Assembly (NCBI GenBank): GCA_905221605.1
Contig: CAJNDS010002112.1
Location: forward strand, 1-64,000
Source: Symbiodinium natans
Lineage: Eukaryota; Sar; Dinophyceae; Suessiales; Symbiodiniaceae
Length of the DNA stretch: 64,000 nucleotides
Direction of reading: 5' to 3'
Of the stretch, positions 31,196 through 41,204 are shown piece after piece. Every line of letters starts with the position of its first letter. Positions within the stretch are counted from its first letter, which is position 1. Both the position numbers and the translations under genes were made by a program. The notes beneath the pieces are model-generated. The model did no database searches, was not told the origin of the DNA, and saw only the letters and a program-made list of their open reading frames with translations.

Positions 31196-31990
31196 TGAGG
31201 CATTCATGGGTAGTCCTAAGTAGGGCAATAAGTACGTTAATTGAGATGCAAACAGAGGTTACCTTACTTACAACCCCACGTATCAAGGGACTTAAGGAGG
31301 GACCCTTATAAGGGACCTTGAGGGTCATTTCGGGGTTGTTTAGAGGCTTAGGTTTGTACGGTGGATGGAGGAAATCTTGCACAACTCTTAACATTCTCTC
31401 CCCTGGCCCCCCCTTTTAACATTGCAGCGAAAAGCAGGTTTTCTAAACCCGAAGCCCTAAAGCCACACGAGCAAACTTCCAACCAAGCTTCTAAACTCCC
31501 AAGACGCCCCACAATCCCAAACCATGCATCCCTGATGATGATGATTATGATGTTGTTGTTGTTGATGATGATGGAAGGACATATCTTGATAACAGATGAC
31601 GACCGTGAAAAAATCGTGGCCGTCTCAAGCGGCTTCACCCTAAGACCGGGAAGCCTTGAACTTCAAGCTCGACTTGGCTGCACTTAGCAAGGTAGCTATA
31701 AATTTTAAATTTTCAGCTGCCTTCTTCAGAAACCCAATAAGCCCCAAAAAAGGCCAAGGCTCGAAAGTTACAGTGAAGCACCACAGAGTCGAAGCCGAAA
31801 CCCCAAGAACGCCTTATGTTAACTTCAGGCCCAAGCCCTCCAGGCTCAAAGTACCCCCTACTATCAGAATCCCAATTCAGGCAACTAAGGACTGTTAGTA
31901 TAAGGGGGAACATCCCACCTAACCCTAAACCCTAAACCCTAAACCCTAAACCCTGAACCCTAAACCCTAAACCCTTTTTGAACCCAGGCC
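31196..31990. other. Intron-like: half elements and a weak plus frame
   Basis: A diverged family-B copy lies at 31196-31290. A plus frame at 31361-31687 has a plausible piece (HILITDDDREKIVAVSSG) next to a (GAT)n tract, without clear splice borders. The right half of a family-A element is at 31851-31917, followed by a CCCTAAA array. Confidence 0.45.
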
Positions 31991-32092
31991 CTAAACCCTA
32001 AACCCTGAACCCTAAACCCTAAACCCTAAACCCTGAACCCTAAACCCTGAACCCTGAACCCTAAACCCTAATCCCTAAAGCCTACTCCAAAC

Positions 32093-32154
32093 CCTGCATC
32101 TCCGCGCCCTCGGGCACCTCCTGCTCCGGCACAGGCGCCAGTGCTGGAGTCGTC
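32093..32154 (-). CDS. Short exon with GTTTGG donor
   Basis: Acceptor GGGTCGCAG|G, donor GCAGG|GTTTGG. One frame reads TTPALAPVPEQEVPEGAEMQ; a second frame is also open, so the phase is unsure. It sits between CCCTAAA (31920-32085) and TTTAGGG (32163-32355) arrays. Confidence 0.45.
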
Positions 32155-32162
32155 CTGCGACC

Positions 32163-32355
32163 CTTAGGGTTTGGGTTTAGGGTTTAGGGTTTAGGGTTTA
32201 GGGTTTAGGGTTTAGGGTTTAGGGTTTAGGGTTTAGGGTTTAGGGTTTAGGGTTTAGGGTTTAGGGTATAGGGTATAGGGTTTCGGGTGTAGGGTTTCGG
32301 GTTTCGGGTTTCGGGCTTAGGGTTTCGGGTTTCAGGTTTCGGGCTTAGGGTTTTG
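32163..32355 (+). repeat. Telomere-type array with TTTCGGG variants
   Basis: About 15 clean TTTAGGG units, then TATAGGG, TTTCGGG and CTTAGGG variants. Confidence 0.95.
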
Positions 32356-32549
32356 GAAGAGTGCAGGTTGAAGGAGGGGTGCGAGGTCTAGTAAACCTAC
32401 AGCCTGCCGGCACTTCTCACCCCGCTCTGAACTCTGAATAAGGCCTCTAAACCCGAAATAAACCCTAAAGTCCCTAAAGAAGCCCTATGTATAGACTCTA
32501 AATTCCAAATAAACCCAATAAACCGGAAATGGACCCTATAAAACGGTAC

Positions 32550-32643
32550 CGGCCTCGCCCGTAAGGCCAAGTCCAGTAGCGAGCGGTGCCGCAGCTCGTC
32601 GTCCAGCAAGGACAGGAAGAAGACGAGAGAGAGGGCAATGCTC
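32550..32643 (-). CDS. Internal exon with membrane-like segment
   Basis: 94 nt from AAAACCCAG|G to GGCCG|GTACCG, 31 codons. Reads SIALSLVFFLSLLDDELRHR then SLLDLALRARP. The first half could be the end of a transmembrane helix or an internal hydrophobic stretch. GC-rich third positions. Confidence 0.58.
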
Positions 32644-32836
32644 CTGGGTTTTAGAATTCAGGGTTTAGGGTGCTTGGGGAGTAAGGTTAGGGTTTAGGGT
32701 GTTTGGGGCGTTTAGGGTTTGGGTTGAGGGCTTACCTTAAAACCCTCTGAAACGATTCCTAAATACCATCCGCTTGAAGACAGCAAAGGAGAATTGTACC
32801 ATATCCCAAAGGGCCTACACAGCATATAGGCTTCAG

Positions 32837-32916
32837 AGTGCATTTCAGGCGACTCCCTTCGCAGCCTGAAGCACGCCCTAGTAGCTGTAGACCCACAACT
32901 GCACAAGCAACCCTAA
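32837..32916 (+). CDS. Terminal exon, stop inside CCCTAAA repeat
   Basis: After GGCTTCAG|, two nt and 26 codons: CISGDSLRSLKHALVAVDPQ then LHKQP and TAA. The stop is the TAA of the first CCCTAAA unit. Either the repeat supplies the stop codon, or the real donor is missed. Confidence 0.42.
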
Positions 32917-33469
32917 ACCCCCCAAACCCTAAATTAGGGTTTAGGGTTTAGGGTTTAGGGTTTAAACCCCATAAACCCGAAGTTCGCGAGCAACCTGAGT
33001 CGCAACAGCATGCCATGCTGACAAGGGTCGATAGCAATCTGAAAGCATCGGCGCATGCTGCTGCTGAGGCCATGTGGCGACTTCTCTAAACCGGGGTTTA
33101 CGAAAATGAGGGACCCCAAATAGTGTCCCTCAAATACTTTAATCCTTATTCTGGGGCCCACCCAAAAAGGGCACCCCTATGTCCGGAACCCCCCAAACGA
33201 CAGTACAGGTTTTAACGTACTTGGATTCGGCTTCCAACCCGCATGAAAGGCTCCATAATCTAGGGGCCTGACGAATATTTGAATTTTTTTGGGGGACTAT
33301 CATATCACCATATAGGGACGATAAGGGAATACTGCTAGCAATAAAGAAAACACAACTTCGTAACATTCGGAGCGTGGGCGCCTTCGGGTTCATGCAAGCT
33401 GAGGCGAGCCGCGAAGGAATGGAAATTGCTAGAAGCACTGTTGAAATGGGCTGCCATCACATCCTGCAG

Positions 33470-33685
33470 GTCCTAACACAGCACGCTCGGGCCACGAGGA
33501 TACTCTTCTCGACCGTGTGCTAAAGTCAATGAGCAGAAGATAGTTTGGGCTCTAGTGTTGCTCATTCGACACTTGCTAGCCCTGGCTTGTTTCCTCAGCC
33601 GGCATTGTAAAGGGAGCTGCGGACAGACGTGCAAAGGCGAGCCAAGCAACACTGCAGGAGACAAAGCTGTCAACGACTATCGGGG
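33470..33685. CDS. Coding island open on both strands
   Basis: Plus: a 15-codon piece after CATCCTGCAG| (VLTQHARATRILFST, ends |GTGTGC) and a piece after GCTTGTTTCCTCAG| (GIVKGAADRRAKASQATLQE) ending |GTTTTAG. Minus: an open frame after TTTGTCTCCTGCAG| reaching TAG at 33473. Both have good acceptors; strand unresolved. Confidence 0.38.
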
Positions 33686-33984
33686 GTTTTAGTTTTCAGA
33701 AGAGGTTTTGAGGGATATTCTAGTATAAATATGAACGGAGGACCATCAGGGAATACGATGAGTACTTATTCCGACCCTCTTTGATAAAGCTTTACAACAC
33801 AAAAAGATCAGTCTCCCACACCTCAGGACAGTTAAGACTGCAGCGCCCGCACTTTTATTTCCACGGTGCGGAGGAGAAACTATGCCGATGCGCAACAGGC
33901 GGCCTCTGCAGCCTCGGATTCAGTATGGTTCAGGAAGGAAATGCTGGAACCCTAAACCCTAAACCCTAAACCCCAAGGGTGCAG

Positions 33985-34089
33985 AGTTCATCCTGGTCGA
34001 GCTCTTCTCCCGATGCCGACCGGAGGCTGCGAGCAGAAGTGCTGATCGGATTTGCCAGGCCTCAGGAACAGTTCGGTCGGGAGTTCAGG
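33985..34089 (+). CDS. Internal exon, 34 codons
   Basis: 105 nt between CCCCAAGGGTGCAG| and TTCAGG|GTTTAC. Reads FILVELFSRCRPEAASRSAD then RICQASGTVRSGVQ. Phase 2 in, 1 out. Preceded by a CCCTAAA run. Confidence 0.52.
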
Positions 34090-34204
34090 GTTTACAGACC
34101 GAATTTTTGCAGAAGGATCAGCATTCGGTGGTCTGTAAAGCACGCGCATAAACATCAGCGAAACAAGTCAACAAACACAGCAGACAAATTAACACGCGCA
34201 CACA

Positions 34205-34209
34205 CACAC

Positions 34210-34248
<39 letters not shown>

Positions 34249-34495
34249 TAGATACATATGATACATACATATACATATACATACATGAACCTGCATATAC
34301 ATACGTATACATACATATACATACATACACATACATACACATACATACACATACATACACATACATATACATACATATACATACATATACATACATATAC
34401 ATACATATACATACATATACATGCATATACATACATATACATACATATACATACATAAACATACATATACATACATATACGTACATATACATAGC
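34205..34495. repeat. (CAGA)n and (ATACATAC)n microsatellite
   Basis: (CAGA)n at 34211-34243, then 34250-34495 of ATACATAT, ATACATAC and ATACACAT units. Tyr/Met/Cys frames across it are artefacts. Confidence 0.93.
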
Positions 34496-34711
34496 ATTCA
34501 CCGTTTTTGTATTGGAATGTTTCGATGCTCACTCTCGCACAAGGCAGGTGCTTACAGTTTCGCATCTGCATACTGATGTTTAGTCTGAACAAAGCCCCCA
34601 CATTCAAAAGTCTTATGCCCCGAGTTTGACTGCTTTACACCCTCCTTAAAGCCCCTGAGCCATGAAAAACCCAGCCCCAAAACTCTCCCTAGACTCGAGT
34701 AGAGTCTAGAC

Positions 34712-35165
34712 CCGCAGCCCACCCGCCTTGTCCAGCGGCGCACTTCCTTCCAGGAAGGCGTCCACGCGAATGGCCCGACCATCCTCTGCGACCTCCGATA
34801 GAAGTTGGGTTCAGGGTCTAGGCCCTACACCCCAAATTCTACATCCTAGGCATCTTAAGGTGGGGAGGGCACTCTTCATGAGTGAGGCTTTGCAAACTCT
34901 GCAGGGTTTCGGAAGCTAATGCTGTATTGTGTCGGGGAGTCATTACGACCGTAGCGTGGCATCGGAGGTGCGGCCCTGAACTCCAGATCCCAAGCCCTGC
35001 GCCATAACCTTTTAGAAGGCTTTAGGCTTTTGGCTCTTGGGTTTCAACCATGAACCAAATCCCTGAGGCTTCCCTGCACTCACTTTGCAGCTGGGCAGCG
35101 CAAACCTTTGGCTGCAAAGACTGCTGGTGGAGTAGGCCGTCTTGTTGCTTGAGGGCGCTTCCTCG
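34712..35165 (-). CDS. Three-exon gene fragment, unknown protein
   Basis: Exons in minus order with matching phases. 35165-35084 has acceptor GTTTGCCGTTCTTCCAG|, reads RGSALKQQDGLLHQQSLQPK, and ends |GTGAGT. 34996-34950 has acceptor GCGCAG|GG, reads LGIWSSGPHLRCHAT, and ends |GTCGTA. 34792-34712 has acceptor ATCGGAG|GTC, reads VAEDGRAIRVDAFLEGSAPL then DKAGGLR, and ends |GTCTAG. Introns are 87 and 157 bp. The first acceptor and donor are textbook. A possible last exon (34664-34552, ends FVQTKHQYADAKL) does not fit the phase directly. No family recognised. Confidence 0.58.
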
Positions 35166-35400
35166 CTGGAAGAACGGCAAACTGCGAATGCTGATGGCAT
35201 GCATTATAAGAATGAAAATAATGCAAAAGTACAAAGTATAGTAATATAACTATATACGTAATATATAATAAAATAATACAATAATCTAATAACAGAATCG
35301 TATACTAGTGTAATAGTACAACGTAACAATACGACAAAATGACAATATAACAATCAACACGTCTTGAAATTGAATACTCTAACACCCTAATGATCCCATA

Positions 35401-35691
35401 ATCTAAGAATCTAGTTATCTAAGAAACTAAACCGCGAATGTTATACGAGCATAAGAATGTAAAACTAGTGAAAATATGATAATCTAAAGGAGCTTATCCA
35501 GCGAAAGCGACGGGATGCCCTTGTTACACTGTTAGTATAAGAAATCTAAGAATCTAGTTATCTAAGAAACTAAATCGCGAATGTTATACGAGCATAAGAA
35601 TGTAAAACTAGTGAAAATATGATAATCTAATGCCATACTCTTGTACTAACAGTGTAACAAGGCATCCCGTCGCTTTCGCTGGATAAGCTCC
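35401..35691. repeat. Interlocked direct and inverted repeats in AT-rich DNA
   Basis: A direct repeat of 87 bp (35401-35487 and 35544-35630, one mismatch) is interleaved with an inverted repeat of 48-49 bp (35489-35537 and 35644-35691, one base different). The inverted repeat is GC-rich (GGAGCTTATCCAGCGAAAGC onward); the direct repeat is AT-rich. The whole lies in an AT-rich stretch (35210-35940) foreign to the surroundings. No gene is seen; a minus frame at 35608-35853 has no support. Confidence 0.9.
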
Positions 35692-36151
35692 TGGCACGAA
35701 CATCCTTGAGCGACTCTCCAAAGAATTGTTGACCCAACGGGAGCACCAGTCTTTGCGGCACAATGGAAAGGACTTGCTGAACGCCATGGGCTTTCTTATC
35801 TCAGCAAAGGCCGAGAGCCTTTCTGGGCGACTCGTCGAAAGACGTCGACCCACTACCTATTATAAAATTCAATCAATTTAATATAAAATAATTAAACAAT
35901 AATAAATTTCAAAAAACTAAGACTCTAAATAAAATTGAATGGTTTTCGGCTAGAGGAAGGCCCATATGACGTGAACGGACAGACGCAAAGTCCGATGAAG
36001 CCCCCAACCCCTAAGTTGATGGTGACCTACAACCCAGGTTTAGGGTTTAGGGTTTGCTGAGGAGCCTCAGGAGCAACACAGAATATGATCCGCTTGAAAG
36101 TGGTTTTGGGAGGTTTGGGTGGGTCCTTCGACACACCTGAAATTTAGTTCG

Positions 36152-36227
36152 CTACTATTTGCTTTAGAACCAGCGGCAATAAAGAGACTATTATCCGTCA
36201 TTTTTGGGGTCCTTAAGCAACTAGTAG
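36152..36227. mobile_element. Family-E inverted-repeat element
   Basis: CTACTATTTGCTTTAGAACC at the left and GGTCCTTAAGCAACTAGTAG at the right. A longer copy is at 54869-54975. Confidence 0.75.
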
Positions 36228-36371
36228 TCATGTAGTTCGGGGGGCCCGAAATCCTGCACCCACAAGGCCGCACCAAGCCCACAGGCCGGGTGCCAATTCA
36301 CAAGATTCTACGAAGAAGTTGAGCAAGGGAGCCCGAACTCAGAACGTCCCTTAGACCCAAGAGTAACCTGG

Positions 36372-36760
36372 GACAAAGAAAGGGCACCCGTGTTGGTTTA
36401 AAGGGGCTTCTAAGGGAACCTGCAATAAACCCAAACAAAAAAGGGAGTAAGGGCCCAACAGGGCAGCCCTTTTTGGCTTGAAGGGCTTATAAGGGAACCT
36501 ATAATCATAAGTCCTAAGAAAAGGAGTAACCTAGGACAATAAAAAGGTGGCACCCTGGTTGCCTTAAAGGGGCTTATATACAAGGGAACCTATGAAACTC
36601 TCAAGAAAAAGGCGCTTATAATACAAGTAAACCTAAAAACCCTTAAGAAACAGGCGCTTGTAATACAAGTAAACCTATGAAACCCTTAAGAAAAAGGGGC
36701 TTATATACAGGGGAACCTATGAAACCCTGAAGGCAAAGGGAGGCAAGGGACCCTAAACCC
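36372..36760. repeat. Family-D repeats, several partial copies
   Basis: Three to four tandem partial copies built on AAAGGGGCTTATAAGGGAAC and CCTAAGAAAAGGAGTAACCT. The same family appears at about 25580-25705, 37205-37292, 55856-55950, 62588-62705, 62751-62882 and 63494-63554. Function unknown, non-coding. Confidence 0.75.
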
Positions 36761-36860
36761 TAAACCCTAAACCCTAAACCCTAAACCCTAAACCCTGAAC
36801 CCTGAACCCTGAACCCTAAACCCTAAACCCTAAACCGGGTCCCAGGCCCCCGCTGTGCAG

Positions 36861-36935
36861 GGCCAAGATTCGGACACGACTGGCGATCATGTCGATCTTG
36901 TCTGATCCAGTGCCATCCTTATGTGCTCAGTATGG
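36861..36935 (+). CDS. Internal exon with GTTTAGGG donor
   Basis: 75 nt from GCTGTGCAG|G to TATGG|GTTTAGGG. Reads AKIRTRLAIMSILSDPVPSL then CAQY. A diverged copy of its last 37 nt (32 of 37 identical) lies in the downstream intron at 36984-37020, framed by GAACTAAGCT direct repeats. Confidence 0.55.
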
Positions 36936-37328
36936 GTTTAGGGTTTAGGGTTTAGGGTTTAGGGTTTAGGGGAACTAAGCTACCTTGTCTGATCCGGTGC
37001 CATCCTTAGCTGTCCAGTATCCTGGCGAACTAAGCTTCTAAGGGTAGCTACATGGGCCCTTAATATGTTAATATGGTCCCTTACCTCCTTTAGGGTTCTG
37101 ATGTATGGGCCCGTGGGTTGTGTAGGGTATACAAGGGCTATGTAAGGGGTCCCCGTTTAAGCGCCCATGTCAAGGGAGCATGTATCTACCCTAAGAAACC
37201 CACCCCAGGAATGAAAAAAAGGGTGCCCTATTTGGTCCAAAGGGGGTTTACTAAGGGGAACCTAAACCCTGGGTCCTAGTAAAGGCCAACCTTTAAACCC
37301 TAAACCCTAAACCCTAAACCCTACTTTG

Positions 37329-37412
37329 CTAGTGAGCATCTGCGAGCGGGATGACAACTCGCACAGGCCTCACACTGCTCCGCTGGGAGCCATCCAGCTT
37401 GGAAGCGGGCAC
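37329..37412 (-). CDS. Terminal exon, 27 residues
   Basis: Acceptor CTCCTGGCAG|GTG, 27 codons, then TAG at 37329-37331. Reads VPASKLDGSQRSSVRPVRVV then IPLADAH. GC-rich third positions. It follows the terminal exon at 37539-37766 on the same strand, so it belongs to another gene or to an alternative end. Confidence 0.5.
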   Translation of the reverse strand: MPASKLDGSQRSSVRPVRVVIPLADAH

Positions 37413-37538
37413 CTGCCAGGAGTCTATTTAGGGTTTGGGGTTTAGGGTTTAGGGTTTAGGGCGTCTGTGCTACCGCTCTGTTGAAATGTAATGTCACACA
37501 GATGCATGCACAAGCCTTGAGAAAGCCAAATCAAGCGT

Positions 37539-39571
37539 CTAGCCGGCCAACAAACTAGTAACTAACAACGCAGTGAACAACGTCGTATTGCTAGCAGCAG
37601 CAAGAAGGGGGGCATGAACCCAGTTTTCATCGACTGTGCATTGTGTAAATTCAGTTGCCTTGCCATACCTGGTAGAATCTGCATATGCATCCCAGTTCAC
37701 ATTCTTTTGCATCCGTGTCATCGTGCTTGGATCCTGACTGCCCGGATCAACTGCGAACTTTGAGCCCTGACAAGCACTCCGCATCACTCCACAACCCAAA
37801 GCACGGACCAACGACGTGCACAAACACATGTTGCAAGGGCATATGCTTCTACTCACATCTCCTTGCTGCCAGGAGTTCTGAAGCCCTAAACCCTAAACCC
37901 TAAACCCTAAAACCCTAAAGCTCTAAACCCTAAACCCTAAAACCCTAAACCCCTACACCCTAAACCCTACAGTCTTTAACCGTCTGAGCCCAGATCCCTT
38001 CGCCTTCACTGCCACACCAGAAGCGAGGTCGCTGAGCACCGCATGTCTGCCCCGGAACCTGGGTTTAGGGTTTAGGGCCCACGTCACACCTTCCTTGACC
38101 GCCCTTAAGCCCCATTCAAGTTAATCAAATTCTGCAACCCTAAACCCTAAACCCTAAACCCTAAACCCTAAACCCCTAAATGCCCGAAGTCGCACCCCTC
38201 TGGCGCCAAGGAGCCCTTGGAGCTGCGCCGGCACCGCAGTCTCCGCCAGTGCCCGGACCCAATAGAACTTCCCGGTATGCAGGCAGAGCCTGGCCCGCCA
38301 GTCCTGGCGGTAGGGTTTAGGGTTTAGGGTTTAGGGTTTAGGGTTTAGGGTTTAGGGTTTAGGGTTTAGGGTTTAGGGTTTAGGGTTTAGGGTTTAGGGT
38401 TTAGGGTTTAGGGTTTAGGGTTTAGGGTTTAGGGCTACTACTTGAAGGTACATGGGCAGTTGCAAGTAGCGTTATAAGTGCCTTAGTCAAGGTTATCATA
38501 TAGGTTACCTTACGCATAACCCTACTTATAGCTACCCATGCCTCCACCTGAACTATTTATCAGTTTCTAGGACTTGATTCTCGGATGGCCCTTAAAAGCT
38601 TCTGAAACATATTCTTTGATCCTCTTAACCCCCAATATGGGGACATATAGCATGTCCCCAGAGCCTACCTATAGGTGTTGTCAAGCATCCCACCAAAAGC
38701 CCCCAGACACCCCCAATGTCCCCCAAAACCCTAAACCCTAAACCCTAAACCCTAAACCCTAAACCCTAAACCCCGATGGCTGCCGAGAGCTTCTCCCGGT
38801 CCTGGGCTGCCAAGTAGACGAGGGCCAGGGAGCCCACGGCAACGCCCGCTGCAAGGCAGCTGCCGGCCGTGCCACCCAACCTTCGTATGGGGTAGGGTTT
38901 AGGGTTTAGGGTTTAGGGTTTAGGGTTTAGGGTTTAGGGTTTAGGGTTTAGGGTTTAGGGTTTAGGGTTTAGGGTTTAGGGTTTAGGGTTTAGGGTTTAG
39001 GGCTTAGGGTTTAGGGTTTAGGGTTTAGGGTTCGCTGAGGCAACCGTTGCTTCCTAGGGCCTCAGGGGCTCAAGCTTATGATTATGGATTGTCGGGTTCG
39101 GCGGCGAGCTTCTGCATCCTTCTGTGGACATCCTACAGCCCCCTCAGCCCCAACTTCAAAACGTAAAAACACGCAAGCAAACAACAGCACATCTACACAA
39201 CGCGAGCCCAGCCGCAATCCCGGGCTGACAGGTCCAGGCGCACCTGCTGCCAGGAGCATCGCCCAATAAATCCTGAGTCTCAAGGGGCGACTTCTTCCCC
39301 CTCAAGGAAAACTAGCGCTTGCAACCTGTACCTGCAGGGTCAAAAGGGCACTATATTATAGAGTTTGGGCGTAGGTAACTCTAAACATGCCTAGACTCGC
39401 AGTGCTCGCTGCTCCCACGATCCATGCCCTCACGCAAGCGACCGCCAGCCCAGGAACTGGGCCGCTGGGTTCCGGGAGGCTTCGGCTCAGCACGCGTGCG
39501 CCCTGCACGCTCAGCACAAGCACAAGGAAGGCCGTCGAGACCTGGTGCGCCCAGGCATCCACCCAAGCCAC
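37539..39571 (-). CDS. Multi-exon membrane-protein gene (5-6 exons)
   Basis: Exons in minus order. 39571-39387 has acceptor GTCAGTCAG|GTG, starts VAWVDAWAHQVSTAFLVLVL and ends GCAT|GTTTAGAG. 38880-38772 has acceptor ACGAAG|G, includes GSCLAAGVAVGSLALVYLAA (a transmembrane segment) and ends GGG|GTTTAG. 38303-38196 has acceptor CGCCAG|GAC, starts DWRARLCLHTGKFYWVRALA and ends |GTGCGA. 38058-37981 has acceptor CCCTAAACCCAG|G, includes FWCGSEGEGIW and ends |GTTAAA. An optional 21-nt exon is at 37873-37853 (before GTGAGT). 37766-37539 ends TTLFTALLVTSLLAG and TAG. Every junction keeps phase. Intron ends carry the telomere-type arrays and one intron holds a family-B element. The hydrophobic tail could be a GPI signal. 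No family recognised; a further 5' exon may lie at 39675-39729. Confidence 0.6.
38312..38435 (+). repeat. Telomere-type array (TTTAGGG), intronic
   Basis: About 17 clean units between the exons at 38303 and 38772 of the minus-strand gene. The same intron ends (on plus) with a CCCTAAA array at 38729-38771, making an inverted repeat. Confidence 0.95.
38440..38551. mobile_element. Family-B element inside an intron
   Basis: ACTTGAAGGTACATGGGCAG at the left and ATAGCTACCCATGCCTCCAC at the right. It starts 5 bp after the telomere-type array, within the intron of the minus-strand gene. A copy of the AAAAGCTTCTGAAACATATT element follows at 38593-38680. Confidence 0.78.
38893..39033 (+). repeat. Telomere-type array (TTTAGGG), intronic
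   Basis: About 20 units with one CTTAGGG, in the intron between the exons at 38880 and 39387. Confidence 0.95.
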
Positions 39572-39674
39572 CTGACTGACAGGGTCTCAGCGTCCCACGC
39601 GGAAAGCTCACACAGCCCAGCCCTAAACCCTAAACCCTAAACCCTAAACCCTTTTGGCTCCATAACCCCCAAAC

Positions 39675-39729
39675 AATTATCATAGCCGCAGCCTGCTTTG
39701 CCAGCTGCATGTGATACGCGATCTTCTGC
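39675..39729 (-). CDS. Possible upstream exon of the membrane-protein gene
   Basis: 55 nt after CCCCTGCAG|G: QKIAYHMQLAKQAAAMII, then |GTTTGGGGG. The exit phase 0 fits the entry of 39571-39387. The donor choice is uncertain because the frame stays open to a later GTTTAGGG. Confidence 0.4.
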
Positions 39730-40162
39730 CTGCAGGGGTTTAGGGTTTAGGGTTTAGGGTTTAGGGTTTAGGGTTTAGGGTTTAGGGTTGAGGGTTGAGG
39801 GTTTAGGGTTTAGGGCGTCAGGCTTCGACTTTCTGGCTCTGGTCATGGTTGTCCTCCCACCAATCTGGCTTCTATCGATCGTTTATTTTTCGTTACAAAA
39901 AGCATCATTGAACTCAGAATCCCTGTTCCCCTAGGAAGGAAAAAGGATCCTTTTTGTTCATATATAAGAAAGCCCATAACCCAAAAAGTAAAAAGAATCC
40001 CTAACACTGATCAAGTCAGAGAGTCAGAGGCCTTGCGATCTAAGCCCCGAACCCACGTCGACAACGCTGCCTATCTCACTCCTTCTTCAGCAGGGTAACC
40101 CCCCCCAAATCCCCTAAACCCTGAACCCCCTAAACCCCCCTAAGCCCTAAACCCTAAACCCC

Positions 40163-40273
40163 CTACCCCCAAAAAACCGAGACAAGGCACACGATCCCCA
40201 CCCTGGGAATCAAGAACGCAGTCGCCGCCGCAGCGGCTGATGCCCGCGAGTTCACTGCCAGGAACCAGTGGGC
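40163..40273 (-). CDS. Exon or terminal exon, 36 residues
   Basis: Acceptor CCCTAAACCCAAG|GCC is made by the telomere repeat. Reads AHWFLAVNSRASAAAAATAF then LIPRVGIVCLVSVFWG and TAG at 40163. Two hydrophobic stretches. A donor at AGG|GTGGGG is possible, so the stop may not be used. Confidence 0.48.
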   Translation of the reverse strand, partial: AHWFLAVNSRASAAAAATAFLIPRVGIVCLVSVFWG

Positions 40274-40763
40274 CTTGGGTTTAGGGTTTAAGGGTTGAAG
40301 GGCTTAAGGGTTTATAAAAAGGGTTAAAGGGTCAAAGGGTTTACGGTTTAAGGGTTGAAGGGCTTAAGGGTTTATAAGAAGGGTTACAGGGTCAAAGGGT
40401 TGAAGGGTTTACGGGTCTCAGGGTTTGGGTAGTGCAGTTGCCAAGTCTAGGTTCAGCTCAGGGCTTGAGAAACTTCTTGAGGGGAGACTGCTTCTTGCGG
40501 AGTGGCTGGGCCTTTCGAGTTTAAGCTGTTCAGACCTGTTCAGCTTTGCAGTGACCTTCAACCCTTCTGTGCATCCGGGCTATGCTGTCCTCAAACAGAG
40601 AAGCTGGGACGAAGTCTATATCCAAGAAGTCAAGTGCCACTCGCACACGCGCACCCCACTCTCAAAGTTAGGCGAGCTTCAGCCCTAAACCCCCAAACCC
40701 TAAACCCTAAATCCTAAACCCTGGGTCACTTTCGAGTACTTCCGCCGAAAGTGAGCTGCCGAG

Positions 40764-40813
40764 ATGCGTGGTGGGGAAGCCAAGTATGTGGTCATTCGCG
40801 TGCCCATGGACAG
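40764..40813 (+). CDS. Plus-strand exon split from its partner by the copia element
   Basis: After CTGCCGAG|, ATG CGT GGT GGG and on: MRGGEAKYVVIRVPMD plus two nt, donor GACAG|GTGTGT. The next exon in phase is 49235-49313, on the far side of the retrotransposon. Without the element and one target copy the intron would be about 111 bp. The upstream part of the gene may include the open frame at 40425-40688. Confidence 0.5.
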
Positions 40814-40895
40814 GTGTGTCAGAAGCCCTTGTTGCGTACCCCAACCGACTCGAACCCTCTAACCGACTCGAACCCTAAACCCTAAACCCTAAACC

Positions 40896-41204
40896 TATTG
40901 GAAGCAAACGGGCCTCTGAGTCTCGAAGGAATGATCAAGAGGCTCAAGTGCAAATGCGAATCGCCAAGATCGCTCTCCGGGCCCTTGAGGCCCAACAAAG
41001 ATCACACAGCGAATCCTCCAATGGCTCGCTCGATGCAAAACACAATGTTTTGCTTTTCTGTGCTCACGTAGCTGTGATTCGCCGTATGGCGAGATATTCA
41101 GGCAAAAGGGATCCCTGTGGGTGATTTGGGCCGAAGTGAGAAGCGGAAACAAACAACACCTCAAAGCATCGAGATCGGAAGCAACTCAGGCTCAGATTCC
41201 AACA
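40896..41204 (-). repeat. 3' LTR of the copia element
   Basis: Same sequence as 48892-49200. The polyprotein frame runs 44 bases into it and stops at 41161. A weak purine-rich tract (AGGGGCG) precedes it. Confidence 0.92.

Noticed and set aside
34118-34607. Tyr/Met/Cys-rich frames
   Set aside because: They are translations of the ATACATAC microsatellite.
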